Notes: generated by a model from the letters alone, not told the origin. Positions 23,705 to 34,787 are shown, counted from the first letter of the stretch. The stretch: DNA of 64,000 bases from Methylomonas sp. UP202 (GCF_029910655.1 NZ_CP123897.1:806001-870000), one strand, 5' to 3'. Made by a program: numbers and translations.

Positions 23705-23895
23705 TGAAAGCGTCAGAATTACGAACCAAAACAAAAGACGAACTCCTGACAAATCTACTGGAGTTGTCCAGAGAACAATTCAACCTGCGGATGCAAAAAG
23801 GCACTGGTCAACTCTCCAAATCCAGCCAAGTAAGGCAAGTCAGAAGGGACATCGCGCGGATCAATACTATTCTTGGCGAAATGGCGCGGGCTTAA
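23704..23895 (+). CDS. rpmC: 50S ribosomal protein L29
   Basis: This 63-residue helical hairpin protein lies near the exit tunnel. The segment [17 protein letters not shown] is typical. It starts on the last base of the rplP stop codon and ends two bases before rpsQ. Confidence 0.96.
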   Translation: MKASELRTKTKDELLTNLLELSREQFNLRMQKGTGQLSKSSQVRQVRRDIARINTILGEMARA

Positions 23896-23897
23896 AT

Positions 23898-24161
23898 ATG
23901 AACGAAAATGTAGATAGCGTACGCAAGGTAACGGGACGCGTCGTGAGCAACAAAATGGATAAAACAGCGTCGGTTCTAGTTGAACGATTGGTTAAGCATC
24001 CAGTTTACGGTAAATATATAAAACGCTCGACTAAGTTGCTGGTGCACGACGAAAATAACCTCTGTCAAGAGGGAGACATCGTCGCAATAGCCTCGTGCCG
24101 CCCTATTTCAAAGCGGAAATCTTTTACGTTGCTGGAAGTAGTTGAGTCTTCAGGCAAATAA
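23898..24161 (+). CDS. rpsQ: 30S ribosomal protein S17
   Basis: This 87-residue OB-fold protein binds 16S rRNA early in assembly. [15 protein letters not shown] and [13 protein letters not shown] are family segments. Two bases separate it from rpmC. Confidence 0.97.
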   Translation: MNENVDSVRKVTGRVVSNKMDKTASVLVERLVKHPVYGKYIKRSTKLLVHDENNLCQEGDIVAIASCRPISKRKSFTLLEVVESSGK

Positions 24162-24185
24162 TTTAAATAAGTTGGGAATTTAAAA

Positions 24186-24554
24186 ATGATTCAGATGCAA
24201 ACTAGCCTTGACGTTGCCGATAATAGCGGCGCAAAAAAGGTCATGTGTATCAAAGTTCTAGGCGGGTCTCACCGCCGGTACGCCGGAATTGGCGATATTA
24301 TAAAGGTGAGTGTAAAAGATGCCATGCCAAGAACTCGCGTAAAAAAGGGCGACGTCTATAACGCGTTGGTTGTGCGCACCAAACGAGGTGTGCGCCGTTC
24401 CGATGGCTCTGTCATCCGTTTCGACGGCAACGCTGCGGTCATTTTGAATAACCAACTACAACCGATCGGCACCCGCATCTTTGGACCTGTTACGCGTGAA
24501 CTTAGGGGCGAAAAGTTTATGAAAATTATTTCATTGGCGCCAGAAGTCCTATAA
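24186..24554 (+). CDS. rplN: 50S ribosomal protein L14
   Basis: This 122-residue protein forms intersubunit bridges and is the docking site for RsfS. It begins [17 protein letters not shown] and contains [16 protein letters not shown] and [13 protein letters not shown]. It is the first gene of the spc group in E. coli, but there is no promoter-like sequence in the 24-base gap here. Confidence 0.98.
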   Translation: MIQMQTSLDVADNSGAKKVMCIKVLGGSHRRYAGIGDIIKVSVKDAMPRTRVKKGDVYNALVVRTKRGVRRSDGSVIRFDGNAAVILNNQLQPIGTRIFGPVTRELRGEKFMKIISLAPEVL

Positions 24555-24568
24555 GCGAGGGTTTACAG

Positions 24569-24886
24569 ATGCAAAAAATTAAACAAGGCGACGAAGTAAT
24601 TGTCGTCGTCGGCAAAGACAAGGGTAAGCTAGGAAAAGTTGCGAAAATCCTGGATAACGAAAAAGTCCTGGTTGATGGGATAAATGTGGTAAAGAAACAT
24701 CAGCGTGGAAATCCGAATTTGGGCGTTTCCGGCGGAATCGTCGATAAGAATTTGCCGGTCCATATTTCAAATGTAGCCCTTTATAACCCAAAAACAAAGA
24801 AAGGCGATCGTGTCGGCTTTAAAGTCCTTGATGATGGAAAGAAAGTCAGATTTTTTAAGTCTACAAACGAGAACGTCGAGCTCTAA
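24569..24886 (+). CDS. rplX: 50S ribosomal protein L24
   Basis: This 105-residue assembly initiator has a KOW motif at the N-terminus ([19 protein letters not shown], residues about 6-24). It lies between rplN and rplE as usual. Confidence 0.97.
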   Translation: MQKIKQGDEVIVVVGKDKGKLGKVAKILDNEKVLVDGINVVKKHQRGNPNLGVSGGIVDKNLPVHISNVALYNPKTKKGDRVGFKVLDDGKKVRFFKSTNENVEL

Positions 24887-24898
24887 GGGTAATTAAAA

Positions 24899-25438
24899 AT
24901 GGCTAGATTAGAAAAAAAATACAAAGAGGAAATCGTTCCGGCTTTGGTGAACCAGTTCGGTTACAAAAGCGTTATGCAAGTTCCTAAGTTGACCAAAATC
25001 ACGTTGAATATGGGCGTTGGCGGTGCCATCGCAGATAAAAAAGCGTTGCAATCCGCTGTGGCGGACATGGAAAAAATTTCAGGTCAAAAAGCCGTAGTTA
25101 CTTTAGCTCGAAAATCAATCGCCGGGTTCAAAATTAGGGACGATATGCCGATTGGTTGTAAGGTTACATTGCGGGCGGATCGCATGTACGAATTTTTAGA
25201 TCGCTTGATTACAATATCAATTCCTAGGATTCGCGATTTTCGCGGTATGAGTTCTAAAAGTTTCGACGGGCGTGGAAACTATTCTCTGGGTATTAAAGAG
25301 CAAATCATTTTCCCCGAAATCGACTACGACAAGATCGATGCACTTCGCGGTATGGATATTTGCATTACGACAACGGCGCAAACAGATGAAGAAGGCTTGG
25401 CGCTGTTGAAACTTTTCAATTTTCCATTCAAAAACTAG
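24899..25438 (+). CDS. rplE: 50S ribosomal protein L5
   Basis: This 179-residue protein binds 5S rRNA and contacts P-site tRNA. The sequence [16 protein letters not shown] and the late segment [18 protein letters not shown] are typical of the family. It starts 12 bases after rplX. Confidence 0.98.
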   Translation: MARLEKKYKEEIVPALVNQFGYKSVMQVPKLTKITLNMGVGGAIADKKALQSAVADMEKISGQKAVVTLARKSIAGFKIRDDMPIGCKVTLRADRMYEFLDRLITISIPRIRDFRGMSSKSFDGRGNYSLGIKEQIIFPEIDYDKIDALRGMDICITTTAQTDEEGLALLKLFNFPFKN

Positions 25439-25451
25439 AGGCGCAACGATA

Positions 25452-25757
25452 ATGGCTAAAAAATCCATGATAGCGCGCGAATCGAAGCGCGCTGGTTTGA
25501 TTAAAAAATTCGACACAAAAAGAAAAGAGTTAAAAGAAATTATTCGTTCGCCTGGTTCTTCGTTTGACGAAAAAGAGGCTGCTCAATTACAGCTTCAAAA
25601 ACTACCAAGAGACTCCAGCAAGTCGCGGTTACGCAACCGTTGTAACTTGACCGGTCGTCCGCACGGCTTCTACCGTAAATTCGGACTCGGTCGAAACAAA
25701 TTAAGGGAAGCCGCCATGCGCGGTGACGTTCCTGGTTTGACTAAAGCAAGCTGGTAA
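25452..25757 (+). CDS. rpsN: 30S ribosomal protein S14, zinc-free type
   Basis: This is the 101-residue long form without the CxxC zinc motif of short S14. Only one Cys ([18 protein letters not shown]) remains. It is the standard gammaproteobacterial version, between rplE and rpsH. Confidence 0.97.
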   Translation: MAKKSMIARESKRAGLIKKFDTKRKELKEIIRSPGSSFDEKEAAQLQLQKLPRDSSKSRLRNRCNLTGRPHGFYRKFGLGRNKLREAAMRGDVPGLTKASW

Positions 25758-25791
25758 GTCCGGTTATAAAAGAGTTTTTGGAGATTAATTT

Positions 25792-26187
25792 ATGAGCATG
25801 ACAGATCCAATTGCAGACATGCTGACCAGGATAAGAAATGGTCAAGCGGCTGGCAAAAAAAGCGTCAAAGTACCTTCGTCGAAACTTAAATTGGCAATCG
25901 CAAAAGTTTTGAAAGAAGAAGGCTACATTAGCGATTATAAAACCGAGGTTAACGGTACACATACCGAAATGACCGTTGATTTAAAATATCACAACGGCGT
26001 CCCTGTAATCGAAAATGTAAAGCGTATTAGTCGTCCCGGCTTGCGTATCTACCGATCAAAAGACCAATTGCCAAAAGTATTGGGCGGATTGGGCATTGCT
26101 ATCGTTTCTACATCCAGCGGTGTTATGACTGACAGAGCGGCGCGCGCGATCGGTCACGGCGGCGAAATTATCTGCACCGTTTGCTAA
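25792..26187 (+). CDS. rpsH: 30S ribosomal protein S8
   Basis: This 131-residue protein is central to assembly of the 30S platform. [20 protein letters not shown] and the C-terminal [20 protein letters not shown] are diagnostic. In E. coli S8 represses the spc operon by binding near rplE; no site was assigned here. Confidence 0.98.
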   Translation: MSMTDPIADMLTRIRNGQAAGKKSVKVPSSKLKLAIAKVLKEEGYISDYKTEVNGTHTEMTVDLKYHNGVPVIENVKRISRPGLRIYRSKDQLPKVLGGLGIAIVSTSSGVMTDRAARAIGHGGEIICTVC

Positions 26188-26204
26188 TCATTCCGAGGTA
26201 AGTT

Positions 26205-26738
26205 ATGTCGCGAGTCGCAAATTCGCCGGTTACCGTCCCAGCCGGTGTAGAAGTCAAATTGGACGGAAAAAACATGTTAGTTAAAGGTAAGCTGGGTGAA
26301 TTAGCCTTTACTTTGAACGATGCTGTTGACTTAGAATTGCAGGATAATCTTATCCGAGTGAAGTGGGATGCCGATTGCAAAGGCGCGAAAGCGCATGCGG
26401 GCACGACGAGAGCTTCTATTAGCAATATGGTCGTGGGAGTTTCGGACGGCTTTGTTAAAAAAATGCTTTTAGTTGGTGTTGGTTATCGGGCTCAGGTTAA
26501 AGAGAACCTACTAACACTAGCGCTCGGTTATTCCAACCCAGTCGAATATCCGATTCCTGACGGAATTACTATCGAGGCGCCAACTCAAACGGAGCTACTG
26601 GTTAAAGGTCGCGATAAACAACGAGTTGGACAAGTCGCTTCTGAAATTAGAGCGTTACGTCCACCGGAGCCCTACAAAGGCAAAGGGGTGAGAATCGCCG
26701 ATGAGTATGTCGCTCGCAAAGAAGCTAAGAAGAAATAG
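26205..26738 (+). CDS. rplF: 50S ribosomal protein L6
   Basis: This 177-residue protein lies near the factor-binding site. Two alpha/beta repeats are present and the C-terminal signature [13 protein letters not shown] is intact. It precedes rplR. Confidence 0.98.
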   Translation: MSRVANSPVTVPAGVEVKLDGKNMLVKGKLGELAFTLNDAVDLELQDNLIRVKWDADCKGAKAHAGTTRASISNMVVGVSDGFVKKMLLVGVGYRAQVKENLLTLALGYSNPVEYPIPDGITIEAPTQTELLVKGRDKQRVGQVASEIRALRPPEPYKGKGVRIADEYVARKEAKKK

Positions 26739-26746
26739 GTGAAGTG

Positions 26747-27100
26747 ATGGATAAAAAGTCATCCAGAATGAAAAGAGCGTTGCGTTTACGCTCTAAAATT
26801 AAAGCTCTGAACGTTAATAGGCTAACAATACACCGCACTTCTCAGCACATTTATGCGCAAGTCTTGAGTGCGGACGGAAAGTCCACATTGGCCGCCGCTT
26901 CTACGGTTCAAGGCGATATTAAGAGCGCGTTATCCAACACGAGCAATATTAAAGCCGCATCTGAAGTTGGGCGCGTAGTCGCTGAAAGAGCGTTGGCTGC
27001 TGGCGTCACCGAAGTCGCGTTTGACCGTTCGGGTTTTAAATATCACGGTCGCGTAAAGGCACTTGCTGATGCCGCCCGCGAAGCCGGACTGAAGTTTTAA
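26747..27100 (+). CDS. rplR: 50S ribosomal protein L18
   Basis: This 117-residue 5S-rRNA-binding protein starts at the ATG at 26747 ([15 protein letters not shown]), matching the E. coli length and N-terminus. The GTG three bases upstream would add one Met and is not preferred. The C-terminal [20 protein letters not shown] is typical. Confidence 0.97.
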   Translation: MDKKSSRMKRALRLRSKIKALNVNRLTIHRTSQHIYAQVLSADGKSTLAAASTVQGDIKSALSNTSNIKAASEVGRVVAERALAAGVTEVAFDRSGFKYHGRVKALADAAREAGLKF

Positions 27101-27109
27101 GGGGTTATC

Positions 27110-27616
27110 ATGGCAACAGCACCATCTCAAGGTAGTACAGACGGATTACAGGAAAAACTCGTATCGGTAAGGCGGGTTGCAAAAGTAGTGAAAGGCGGAC
27201 GGGTATTCGGCTTTGCAGCTCTGACCGTGGTTGGCGACGGCGATGGCCGTGTTGGCTACGGGGTTTCCAAAGCGCGCGAAGTTCCGGTCGCCATTCAAAA
27301 ATCGCTGGAGCAAGCCAGAAAGAACATGCGCAAAGTCGCGCTTATTAACGGCACGTTGCAATATTCCGTCATGTCAGATACGGGGGCTGCGAAGGTTTAC
27401 ATGCAACCGGCTTCGGACGGTACCGGTATTATTGCTGGCGGTGCTATGCGAGCTGTGTTTGAAGTGGTTGGCGTGCACAATGTATTGGCAAAATGCATCG
27501 GTACCAGTAACCCGATTAACGTCGTTAGAGCGACTATTAACGGGTTGACCTCGATGAAAGATGCCAAGCAGATCGCCGCTAAACGTGGCCTATCCGTTGA
27601 ACAAATAACAGGATAA
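27110..27616 (+). CDS. rpsE: 30S ribosomal protein S5
   Basis: This 168-residue protein affects decoding fidelity and lies at the mRNA entry. The N-terminal domain includes [19 protein letters not shown], the loop altered in spectinomycin-resistant mutants, and it appears wild type. The following rpmD starts four bases after the stop. Confidence 0.98.
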   Translation: MATAPSQGSTDGLQEKLVSVRRVAKVVKGGRVFGFAALTVVGDGDGRVGYGVSKAREVPVAIQKSLEQARKNMRKVALINGTLQYSVMSDTGAAKVYMQPASDGTGIIAGGAMRAVFEVVGVHNVLAKCIGTSNPINVVRATINGLTSMKDAKQIAAKRGLSVEQITG

Positions 27617-27620
27617 GTAT

Positions 27621-27806
27621 ATGTCTGACAAAGTATTGAGCGTCACGATGACCAAAAGCAAGAACGGTCGCTTGAAAAATCACCAAGAGTGTTTGAAAGG
27701 GCTTGGGCTGAGGAAAATTAGGCAGACTGTACGAGTCATCGATACCCCCGAGAACCGCGGCATGATTAATAAGGTCGCGTACATGGTTAAGGTCGAGGAA
27801 GTCTAA
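27621..27806 (+). CDS. rpmD: 50S ribosomal protein L30
   Basis: This 61-residue protein contains [19 protein letters not shown] and [12 protein letters not shown], which are family segments. The stop TAATG overlaps the rplO start by one base. Confidence 0.97.
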   Translation: MSDKVLSVTMTKSKNGRLKNHQECLKGLGLRKIRQTVRVIDTPENRGMINKVAYMVKVEEV

Positions 27807-28240
27807 TGTTTTTAAATACTATCCAAGCATCCGAAGGTGCTAGAAAAAAAGCGAAACGTGTGGGCCGGGGTATCGGCTGTACTGATGGTAAGACTTGCGG
27901 AAGAGGGCATAAAGGTCAAAAAGCTCGGGCTGGCGGTTTTCACAAAGTTGGCTTCGAGGGCGGTCAGATGCCATTGCAGCGTCGTCTGCCTAAAGTCGGA
28001 TTCACGTCTCATCTTAAGAAATTTACCTCTGAAGTAAGGTTGTCAGAAATCAATTCGCTTACTGATGAGATCGTTGATATTCAGGTCTTAATTGCGAACA
28101 ACGTTGTCCCTGTTTTCACAAAAAAAGTCAAAGTCGTGAACACTGGCGTTGTTAATCGTGTTTTTACGGTTAAAGGGTTGGCTGTAACGGCGGGTGCGGT
28201 ATCAACTATCGAAGCTGCTGGCGGCAAAGTAGAGGCGTAA
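27806..28240 (+). CDS. rplO: 50S ribosomal protein L15
   Basis: This 144-residue late-assembly protein has a Gly-rich N-terminal extension ([20 protein letters not shown]) and [15 protein letters not shown]. It is coupled to rpmD by a TAATG overlap, and secY starts one base after the stop. Confidence 0.98.
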   Translation: MFLNTIQASEGARKKAKRVGRGIGCTDGKTCGRGHKGQKARAGGFHKVGFEGGQMPLQRRLPKVGFTSHLKKFTSEVRLSEINSLTDEIVDIQVLIANNVVPVFTKKVKVVNTGVVNRVFTVKGLAVTAGAVSTIEAAGGKVEA

Positions 28241-28241
28241 C

Positions 28242-29567
28242 GTGAGTGCGAAAGGGTTTGATGTGGCAGCCGGCACGTTTCGGTTTGCGGAGTTAAAATC
28301 GCGGTTGTTGTTTGTCTTGGGTGCTTTCGTGGTGTATCGCGTAGGCGCTCATATTCCCGTGCCAGGCATCGATCCTAAAGCGCTTGCTACCATGTTTGAG
28401 CAGCAATCGGGTTCTATATTGAACATGTTTAACATGTTCTCTGGCGGGGCTTTGATGCGGCTCAGTTTATTCGCCTTAGGGATCATGCCCTATATTTCAG
28501 CCTCTATTATTATGCAGCTGATGACAATAGTCATTCCTGCGATGGAGCAGTTAAAGAAAGAGGGTGAATCCGGTCGCCGTAAGATCTCTCAATATACCCG
28601 CTACGGTACGGTAGTGTTGGCTATGTTTCAATCGGTAGGGATTTCTGTCGCGTTACAGAATCAGACGGCGGGCGGTTTGGCTGTCGTTATACAGCCGGGT
28701 ATCGGGTTCGTCGTGGTAACCGCAATTACGCTGGTCACTGGCACGATATTTTTGATGTGGCTAGGCGAGCAAGTAACCGAGCGGGGCATAGGTAATGGCA
28801 TATCCCTGCTTATATTCGCAGGTATTGTTTCCGGATTGCCGTCGGCTATCGGAGGGACTCTTGAGCTTGCGAGAACTGGCGAAATGAATGGTGCTTTTAT
28901 CGTGCTGTTGTTCGTACTCGCAATTATAGTTACGGGGGTTGTCGTCTTTGTAGAGCGAGGGCAAAGGCGGATCACAATCAACTACCCAAAACGTCAGCAA
29001 GGGAATAAGGTTTACGGCGGTCAAAGCTCCTTTCTTCCTCTAAAGTTGAACATGGCCGGGGTGATACCGCCTATCTTCGCGTCCAGCATTATTCTGTTTC
29101 CGGCCACTATAGCCGGTTGGTTCGGAAACGTCGATGGATTTGCTTGGTTGCAAGACATTTCTTCGGTGTTGTCTCCAGGGCAACCCATTTATGTGCTTTG
29201 CTACGCTATTGCTATCGTTTTTTTCTGTTTTTTCTACACGGCATTGGTGTTCAATTCGAAAGAAACAGCTGAGAATCTGAAAAAGTCCGGGGCTTATCTT
29301 CCAGGTATTCGGCCAGGCCAGCATACAACGCACTATATCGATAAAGTCATGACCCGGTTGACATTAATCGGAGCGGTTTATATCACTCTAATTTGCTTGT
29401 TACCCGAGTTTTTAATTGTGTATTGGAATGTTCCTTTTTCCTTTGGCGGTACTTCTTTGCTGATTATCGTCGTGGTTGTGATGGATTTCATATCTCAGAT
29501 GCAAACGCATTTGATGTCGCAGCAATACGAAGGATTAATGAAAAAAGCCAATTTGAAAAAGTCTTAA
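28242..29567 (+). CDS. secY: Preprotein translocase subunit SecY
   Basis: This 441-residue protein is the ten-helix channel of the Sec translocon. The start is a GTG at 28242 ([11 protein letters not shown]). Recognisable parts are the first helix with [13 protein letters not shown], the plug region [15 protein letters not shown], and the C-terminal loop [16 protein letters not shown] that contacts SecA and the ribosome. It is located, as usual, at the end of the spc genes before rpmJ. Confidence 0.98.
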   Translation: MSAKGFDVAAGTFRFAELKSRLLFVLGAFVVYRVGAHIPVPGIDPKALATMFEQQSGSILNMFNMFSGGALMRLSLFALGIMPYISASIIMQLMTIVIPAMEQLKKEGESGRRKISQYTRYGTVVLAMFQSVGISVALQNQTAGGLAVVIQPGIGFVVVTAITLVTGTIFLMWLGEQVTERGIGNGISLLIFAGIVSGLPSAIGGTLELARTGEMNGAFIVLLFVLAIIVTGVVVFVERGQRRITINYPKRQQGNKVYGGQSSFLPLKLNMAGVIPPIFASSIILFPATIAGWFGNVDGFAWLQDISSVLSPGQPIYVLCYAIAIVFFCFFYTALVFNSKETAENLKKSGAYLPGIRPGQHTTHYIDKVMTRLTLIGAVYITLICLLPEFLIVYWNVPFSFGGTSLLIIVVVVMDFISQMQTHLMSQQYEGLMKKANLKKS

Positions 29568-29586
29568 CTTAATTTAGGAGTCAGCG

Positions 29587-29700
29587 ATGAAAGTGCGCGC
29601 CTCGATAAAAACTATCTGTAAAAGTTGTAAAGTGATCAAGAGAAATGGTGTGGTCCGCGTGATTTGCAAGGACGGACGTCATAAGCAGCGTCAAGGCTAA
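29587..29700 (+). CDS. rpmJ: 50S ribosomal protein L36, zinc type
   Basis: This 37-residue protein, [19 protein letters not shown] and onward, ends in HKQRQG. Cys11, Cys14, Cys27 and His32 form the zinc ribbon. TTAGGAG lies upstream of the ATG at 29587. It is the last gene of the spc group, 19 bases after secY. Confidence 0.97.
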   Translation: MKVRASIKTICKSCKVIKRNGVVRVICKDGRHKQRQG

Positions 29701-29707
29701 TTTGTTT

Positions 29708-29736
29708 TTGTGATTTATTTTTCGGAGTGATATAAT
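29708..29736 (+). promoter_or_regulatory. Strong sigma70 promoter for the alpha operon
   Basis: TTGTGA (29708-29713) and a perfect TATAAT (29731-29736) are 17 bases apart. The -10 is preceded by TGA, an extended -10 element. The site is 40 bases before rpsM, so rpsM-rpsK-rpsD-rpoA-rplQ can be expressed independently of the long upstream transcript. Confidence 0.85.
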
Positions 29737-29776
29737 CCTCCGTTTAACCTAATAGCACTGTGTTTGGAGTATCTGA

Positions 29777-30133
29777 ATGGCTCGTATTGCCGGTATTAAC
29801 GTGGCTGACCATAAGCATGCGGAGATCGCGTTAACAGCGATTTATGGGATTGGCAGGCAGACTGCTAGAAACATCTGCGATCAAATCGGGGTGTTGCCAA
29901 CCGTTAAAATTAAAGACTTGACCGAAGAACAAGTTGAAGCAATCCGGAAAGTCATTTCAGGTATGACTGTAGAAGGCGACTTGCGTCGTGAAGTGTCTAT
30001 GAATATTAAGCGTTTGATGGATTTGGGCTGCTATCGCGGGATCAGGCATCGGCGTGGGCTGCCTCTCAGAGGGCAGCGAACCAGAACCAATGCCAGGACT
30101 CGTAAAGGTCCTAGAAAACCAGTTACCAAGTAA
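29777..30133 (+). CDS. rpsM: 30S ribosomal protein S13
   Basis: This 118-residue 30S-head protein contacts P-site tRNA and the 50S subunit. [19 protein letters not shown] and the basic tail [17 protein letters not shown] are diagnostic. It is the first gene behind the strong promoter at 29708-29736. Confidence 0.98.
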   Translation: MARIAGINVADHKHAEIALTAIYGIGRQTARNICDQIGVLPTVKIKDLTEEQVEAIRKVISGMTVEGDLRREVSMNIKRLMDLGCYRGIRHRRGLPLRGQRTRTNARTRKGPRKPVTK

Positions 30134-30155
30134 GATTTCCAGAAAGGCAAGTTAG

Positions 30156-30542
30156 ATGGCAACCCAAAATCGAGTAAAAAAGCGTGTTAAGAAAGAAGTC
30201 GCTGATGGCATAGCTCATGTCCATGCTTCGTTCAACAACACTATTGTTACTATAACTGATCGCAAAGGCAATGCGCTGTCTTGGGCGACGTCCGGAGGCT
30301 CAGGCTTTCGCGGATCCAGAAAGAGTACACCCTTCGCTGCTCAGGTAGCCGCCGAAAAGGCTGGCGCTGTTGCTCAGGAATATGGCATGAAAAACCTCGA
30401 TGTCATGATTAAGGGGCCCGGACCCGGAAGAGAGTCGGCTGTTCGGTCGCTTAACAGCATGGGTTTTAAAATTTCAAACATCGTGGACGTCACTCCCATT
30501 CCTCATAATGGCTGCCGTCCACCAAAAAAACGTCGCGTTTAG
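30156..30542 (+). CDS. rpsK: 30S ribosomal protein S11
   Basis: This 128-residue platform protein lies near the mRNA exit. [19 protein letters not shown] and the C-terminal [18 protein letters not shown] are diagnostic. Confidence 0.98.
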   Translation: MATQNRVKKRVKKEVADGIAHVHASFNNTIVTITDRKGNALSWATSGGSGFRGSRKSTPFAAQVAAEKAGAVAQEYGMKNLDVMIKGPGPGRESAVRSLNSMGFKISNIVDVTPIPHNGCRPPKKRRV

Positions 30543-30558
30543 GATAGTGGAGTAAACA

Positions 30559-31179
30559 ATGGCAAGATATCTTGGCCCTGCTTGTAAACTGAGCCGTAGG
30601 GAAGGTACTGATTTATTTTTGAAAAGTAGAGGTAAATCTCTAGAGGCCAAATGTAAGTTAGATCAACGACCCGGGCAGCATGGCGCTAAACGTACAAGAA
30701 ACTCCGACTACGCGCTGCAGTTAAGGGCGAAGCAACGGTTGCGCAGAATTTACGGCGTCCTGGAAAAACAATTTAGAAATTACTATAAAGCCGCAGACCA
30801 AAAGAAAGGCGCGACTGGTCAGAACTTGCTGAATTTCCTGGAAAGCCGCTTGGATAACGTGGTTTACAGAATGGGTTACGCGGCTACCCGCGCTGAGGCC
30901 CGTCAACTGGTATCTCACAAAGCAGTAATTGTGAATGACAAGTTGATCAACATTCCGTCGTTTCAAGTCTCGGTTGGCGACCAAATCAAAATCAGGGAAA
31001 AGTCAAAAACTCAGCAACGCATTAAAGATGCGTTGGTCGTCGCTGAACAATACGGGTTCCCGGCTTGGGTAGAAGTGAACGCCAAAGAAATGAGCGGTGT
31101 GTTCAAATCCGTACCAGATCGTATCGATTTGGGTTCGGACATCAACGAACAGTTGGTTGTCGAGCTTTACTCCAAGTAA
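30559..31179 (+). CDS. rpsD: 30S ribosomal protein S4
   Basis: This 206-residue primary binding protein of the 30S body carries an S4 RNA-binding domain (about 95-155, with [20 protein letters not shown]). In E. coli S4 represses the alpha operon via a pseudoknot before rpsM; the 40-base leader here is short for that structure. It lies between rpsK and rpoA. Confidence 0.98.
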   Translation: MARYLGPACKLSRREGTDLFLKSRGKSLEAKCKLDQRPGQHGAKRTRNSDYALQLRAKQRLRRIYGVLEKQFRNYYKAADQKKGATGQNLLNFLESRLDNVVYRMGYAATRAEARQLVSHKAVIVNDKLINIPSFQVSVGDQIKIREKSKTQQRIKDALVVAEQYGFPAWVEVNAKEMSGVFKSVPDRIDLGSDINEQLVVELYSK

Positions 31180-31202
31180 AAAATAAGTCCAGGATTTAAT
31201 CT

Positions 31203-32213
31203 ATGCAGAGTTCTATTGGCGGCCTTTTAAAACCCAGACTAGTCGAGGTTGTTAACGAAACGGCCAACCACTCAAGAATCGTTATTGAGCCTTTAGAGCG
31301 CGGTTTTGGGCATTCTTTGGGTAACGCGTTGCGCCGTGTCATGTTGTCGTCTATACCCGGTTGCGCGGTTACCGAAATCTCGATCGAAGGCGTTTTGCAC
31401 GAGTTTACTACGCTGGAAGGAGTTCAAGAAGACGTCATCGACATCATTTTGAATTTGAAAAAGCTTGCGGTGGTAGTGCATTCTCGAGACGAAGTCACGT
31501 TGACTCTCTCCAAGAAAGGAGTCGGTTCTGTTTCGGCTGGCGACATCGATTTGCCCCATAATGTTGAGATCATAAATCCTGAGCTGGTGATCGCCAATAT
31601 CACGCAACCGGAATGCGCGCTGAACGTCAAAATTAAGGTTGAGCGTGGTCGCGGTTACGTACCCGCCAGCGTTAGAAAGGAACAAAATGAAGACGCCCCG
31701 GTTGGCGTTTTGATGGTCGACTCGTCATTTAGCCCGATTGTTAAGGTTGCATACCACGTCGAGAGTACGCGTGTTGAGCAGCGCACGAACCTGGATCGGT
31801 TAGTAATCGAACTGGAAACGAACGGCACAGTTGATCCAGAGCAGGCTATTAAGTTAGCTGCTTCCATTCTCCATGATCAATTGTCGGTTTTTGTTGACTT
31901 CGAGAAAGTTAACGAAAGGGTGGAAGAAGAAGTTGTTATCGAAGAAGAAACCTTCGACCCTATCCTATTGCGTCCAGTAGACGATCTGGAGTTGACCGTA
32001 AGGTCTGCAAACTGTTTGAAGGCAGAGAATATTTTCTACATCGGGGATCTTATACAGCGCACCGAAGTTGAGCTATTGCGCACCCCTAACTTGGGAAAAA
32101 AATCGCTTACCGAAATCAAGGATATCTTGGCCATTAAAGGTCTGTCGCTAGGTATGAGGCTTGAAAACTGGCCGCCAGAGAATTTGGCCGATCAGTCACA
32201 ATCAGGCATTTGA
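31203..32213 (+). CDS. rpoA: DNA-directed RNA polymerase subunit alpha
   Basis: The product has 336 residues. The N-terminal assembly domain (1-235) includes [20 protein letters not shown], and the C-terminal alphaCTD (about 250-325) contains [18 protein letters not shown], which binds UP-element DNA and activators. Length and context match the family closely. It is followed 16 bases later by rplQ. Confidence 0.99.
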   Translation: MQSSIGGLLKPRLVEVVNETANHSRIVIEPLERGFGHSLGNALRRVMLSSIPGCAVTEISIEGVLHEFTTLEGVQEDVIDIILNLKKLAVVVHSRDEVTLTLSKKGVGSVSAGDIDLPHNVEIINPELVIANITQPECALNVKIKVERGRGYVPASVRKEQNEDAPVGVLMVDSSFSPIVKVAYHVESTRVEQRTNLDRLVIELETNGTVDPEQAIKLAASILHDQLSVFVDFEKVNERVEEEVVIEEETFDPILLRPVDDLELTVRSANCLKAENIFYIGDLIQRTEVELLRTPNLGKKSLTEIKDILAIKGLSLGMRLENWPPENLADQSQSGI

Positions 32214-32229
32214 AATATAAGGCATAAAA

Positions 32230-32613
32230 ATGAGACACCGTAAATCTGGAAGACAGCTTAATAAAAACAGTAGCCACCGTAAAGCCCTATTTAGCAATAT
32301 GGCCTGTTCGTTGTTTAAGCACGAGTTGATTAAAACTACTTTGCCGAAAGCCAAAGAGTTGCGCATGATTGCTGAACCTCTGATTACCCTTTCGAAAATT
32401 GATTCAGTAGCTAAGCGCAGGCAAGCTTTCTCTAAGCTGCGTGACCGTGATGTGGTTACTAAACTGTTTAACGAACTGGGGCCCCGTTATCAATCTAGAA
32501 ATGGCGGCTATCTGCGCATCATTAAATGCGGGTTTAGGCCCGGGGACGACGCGCCGATGGCTTATGTCGAATTGGTTGATCGGCCTGAGCCGGCTCAGGC
32601 GTCCGCTGAGTAA
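32230..32613 (+). CDS. rplQ: 50S ribosomal protein L17
   Basis: This 127-residue protein starts [18 protein letters not shown] and includes [17 protein letters not shown]. It is the last gene of the ribosomal block and is followed by a strong terminator. Confidence 0.98.
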   Translation: MRHRKSGRQLNKNSSHRKALFSNMACSLFKHELIKTTLPKAKELRMIAEPLITLSKIDSVAKRRQAFSKLRDRDVVTKLFNELGPRYQSRNGGYLRIIKCGFRPGDDAPMAYVELVDRPEPAQASAE

Positions 32614-32631
32614 GCTAGTTTCGAAAGGAAC

Positions 32632-32669
32632 AAAAAAGCCGTGTCGGCTCAAGCCGACGCGGCTTTTTT
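32632..32669 (+). terminator. Bidirectional terminator after rplQ
   Basis: A long stem (AAAAAAGCCG, mismatch, GTCGGC on one side; GCCGAC, mismatch, CGGCTTTTTT on the other) closes a TCAA loop. A and T runs on both sides let it serve rplQ on + and the glycosylase gene that ends at 32694 on -. Confidence 0.93.
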
Positions 32670-32693
32670 AGTTTTAGGCGTTGCTGGTCTAAT

Positions 32694-33221
32694 CTATTGA
32701 GACTCCTGAAGGCGGCGATTGAGGAGTTCAGGTAGCACACGCCAATTTTCCAGTTTCTGTTCGAAGCTCATCGCGGCATTGGCTGGGCTAGTTGAAGGTA
32801 AGCGGTAGCGCTTAATTTTTTCGGTAAACGCCTCGCTATAGTAATGCTTGTTGAATATTTTGTCGGCAGTCGCGCCGTTAAATAATATTGCTTCAATTTT
32901 GCCGTGGCTTTCGAAGAAGCTATCGAAGTCATTGATTACGACGCTGGTAAAGTCTATATCGGAATCCATGCTGCCGGGGCGGCGGCATCTCTTCATTACA
33001 TCCCACAATGCGACGCCCGATAGGGTAAGTTTGTTTAATCGTTCGACATAAGCCGAATCGGGATTGATGCTTAGTAGCTTACAAATGATCGGCCAGAATT
33101 GATTCCTGGGATGAGCATAATATTGCTGATCTTGCAGAGAGCGAATGCCGGGTATGCTGCCCAGGACAAGTATTCTGGCATTCTTGTCAGCGATAGCTTG
33201 GAAGCTCTCGATTATCGTCAT
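32694..33221 (-). CDS. Hypoxanthine/deoxyinosine-type DNA glycosylase (UDG superfamily)
   Basis: The product has 175 residues. ILVLGSIPGIRSLQ near the N-terminus and QQYYAHPRNQFWPII are the hallmarks of the UDG-superfamily family-6 (HDG) proteins. A late LPSTSPANA loop fits the DNA-intercalating motif. Such enzymes remove hypoxanthine (deaminated adenine) from DNA. Substrate is inferred from family resemblance only; Mug/TDG-type mismatch activity is a less likely alternative. ATG start at 33221 on the - strand; convergent with rplQ. Confidence 0.82.
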   Translation of the reverse strand: MTIIESFQAIADKNARILVLGSIPGIRSLQDQQYYAHPRNQFWPIICKLLSINPDSAYVERLNKLTLSGVALWDVMKRCRRPGSMDSDIDFTSVVINDFDSFFESHGKIEAILFNGATADKIFNKHYYSEAFTEKIKRYRLPSTSPANAAMSFEQKLENWRVLPELLNRRLQESQ

Positions 33222-33404
33222 TTGGTGAAGATTCCCGTAGATATTTATGTTCTAAAAAGATCGTTTATCTGGTTATAGGCTTTAAATGTCATGACTGTGA
33301 AGCTGGTTTTAAGCGGTTTGCTTGGCTATCGATATTGCTTATGTCTGGTTCCGGTTCTGCTAGCAATCGATTCTTTGAGGTTTTAGTAGTCAGCGCGTTT
33401 GGTT

Positions 33405-33971
33405 TTAAAGGTCGTCATCCTTGTCGGCGAATTTATCGGATAGCCGCAACAACACCAGTAGCGCGCCCGCGCCACCGTGACTTCTGGGTGCGGAACAGAA
33501 AGCTAATACGTCTCGGTGCTGACGTAGCCAAATATTGATGTCGTTTTTTAAAACTGGCAGTTGATCCGGCGAATTGTAGCCTTTGCCGTGAATAATCAAT
33601 AAGCAGCGACAGCCTTTTTCAACGCAGCGGTGTAAAAAGTTCAATAGCTGGCTTTGCGCCGAGCGACTACTTAGGCCGTGCAGATCGATTTCGGCGTCTA
33701 GGTCGTAATGCCCCTTACGTAGTTTTTTTAATACGTTCTTTTGTACGCCCGGCACGGCGAATAGCATTTGGTCTTCTTGAAATAAACGGGAAGGTACATC
33801 GTCCAACGGTATTTCCAAAGGATCGACAATCTCTGGCAATTTAGGTTTCGGCCTGGGAGGCGGGCTCTTATTGGGTCGTAAAATGACCGTGTCGGCTTTG
33901 ATTTCTTTGACCTTGCCGACGGCCTCGCGAAAAAGCGTGGTCTCTTCAGGCGTTGTGGTTTTTTTTGTCAC
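33405..33971 (-). CDS. Smr-domain endonuclease-like protein (SmrA/SmrB type)
   Basis: The C-terminal Smr domain (last 100 residues) shows EIDLHGLSSRSAQ, the HGKG motif in LLIIHGKGYNSP, and APRSHGGAGALLVLL. In E. coli SmrB cleaves mRNA between collided ribosomes; SmrA is less defined. I chose the GTG at 33971 because the product then begins MTKKTTTPEETTLFREAV, aligning with the SmrB N-terminus at about the same length (188 versus 183). The frame continues to a TTG at 34013, 14 residues more. Neither start has a clear Shine-Dalgarno. It is transcribed divergently from surE. Confidence 0.82.
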   Translation of the reverse strand: MTKKTTTPEETTLFREAVGKVKEIKADTVILRPNKSPPPRPKPKLPEIVDPLEIPLDDVPSRLFQEDQMLFAVPGVQKNVLKKLRKGHYDLDAEIDLHGLSSRSAQSQLLNFLHRCVEKGCRCLLIIHGKGYNSPDQLPVLKNDINIWLRQHRDVLAFCSAPRSHGGAGALLVLLRLSDKFADKDDDL

Positions 33972-34035
33972 GTAAGCTGCTGGATTTGCGGTTTTTTTGC
34001 TAACATGCGGCAATTTTAAAGCGTTTTATCGCGAC

Positions 34036-34785
34036 ATGCATATTCTGATCAGCAACGACGACGGCTATTTGGCGCAGGGCATCAATACCTTGGCCGCAGC
34101 TCTCAGACCATTCGCCAAGGTTTCGGTAGTCGCCCCCGATAAGAACCGTAGCGCCGCCAGTAATTCGTTGACGTTGGATATGCCGCTTAGGGCGACCGTG
34201 TGCGAGAACGGTTTCGTTCGGGTTGACGGGACGCCTACCGATTGCGTGCATCTAGCCATTACCGGATTGTTGGCGGATGAACCCGATATGGTCTTCGCCG
34301 GCATCAATCACGGTGCGAACCTGGGGGATGACGTGATTTACTCGGGGACAGTCGCCGCCGCTACCGAGGGACGTTTTCTCGGATTGCCGGCGGTGGCTAT
34401 CTCATTGGTTGGGCACAATGCCAAGCATTTCGATACGGCGGCCCAAGTAGCGGTGACTTTGCTAAACAAAATGCAATTTCGGCCTTTGCCGGAGGACACC
34501 TTGTTGAATGTCAACGTGCCCGATTTGCCGTTTTCCGAAATTAAGGGCTTCTTGTCTACTCGGCTTGGTCAGCGGCATAAAGCCGAGGCGGTCATTCGCG
34601 GATCTGATCCGCGGGGGCAAACCATCTATTGGGTGGGGCCGCCTGGTGCCGAGCAGGATGCCGGTCCCGGAACCGACTTCGACGCCGTTAAGAACGGCTA
34701 TGTGTCAGTCACTCCGCTACAGCTGGATTTAACTCGCTACGAGCGTTTGGAGGGACTGCGCGACTGGCTGGCATTGGACGCATAA
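34036..34785 (+). CDS. surE: 5'/3'-nucleotidase (survival protein) SurE
   Basis: This 249-residue metal-dependent nucleoside-monophosphate phosphatase has the active-site ILISNDDGY (Asp8, Asp9) at the N-terminus and the loop [20 protein letters not shown] around residue 92. The frame is open further upstream, but MHILISNDD at 34036 is the family start. The gene is followed after two bases by pcm, the conserved surE-pcm stress/stationary-phase pair. Confidence 0.96.
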   Translation: MHILISNDDGYLAQGINTLAAALRPFAKVSVVAPDKNRSAASNSLTLDMPLRATVCENGFVRVDGTPTDCVHLAITGLLADEPDMVFAGINHGANLGDDVIYSGTVAAATEGRFLGLPAVAISLVGHNAKHFDTAAQVAVTLLNKMQFRPLPEDTLLNVNVPDLPFSEIKGFLSTRLGQRHKAEAVIRGSDPRGQTIYWVGPPGAEQDAGPGTDFDAVKNGYVSVTPLQLDLTRYERLEGLRDWLALDA

Positions 34786-34787
34786 GT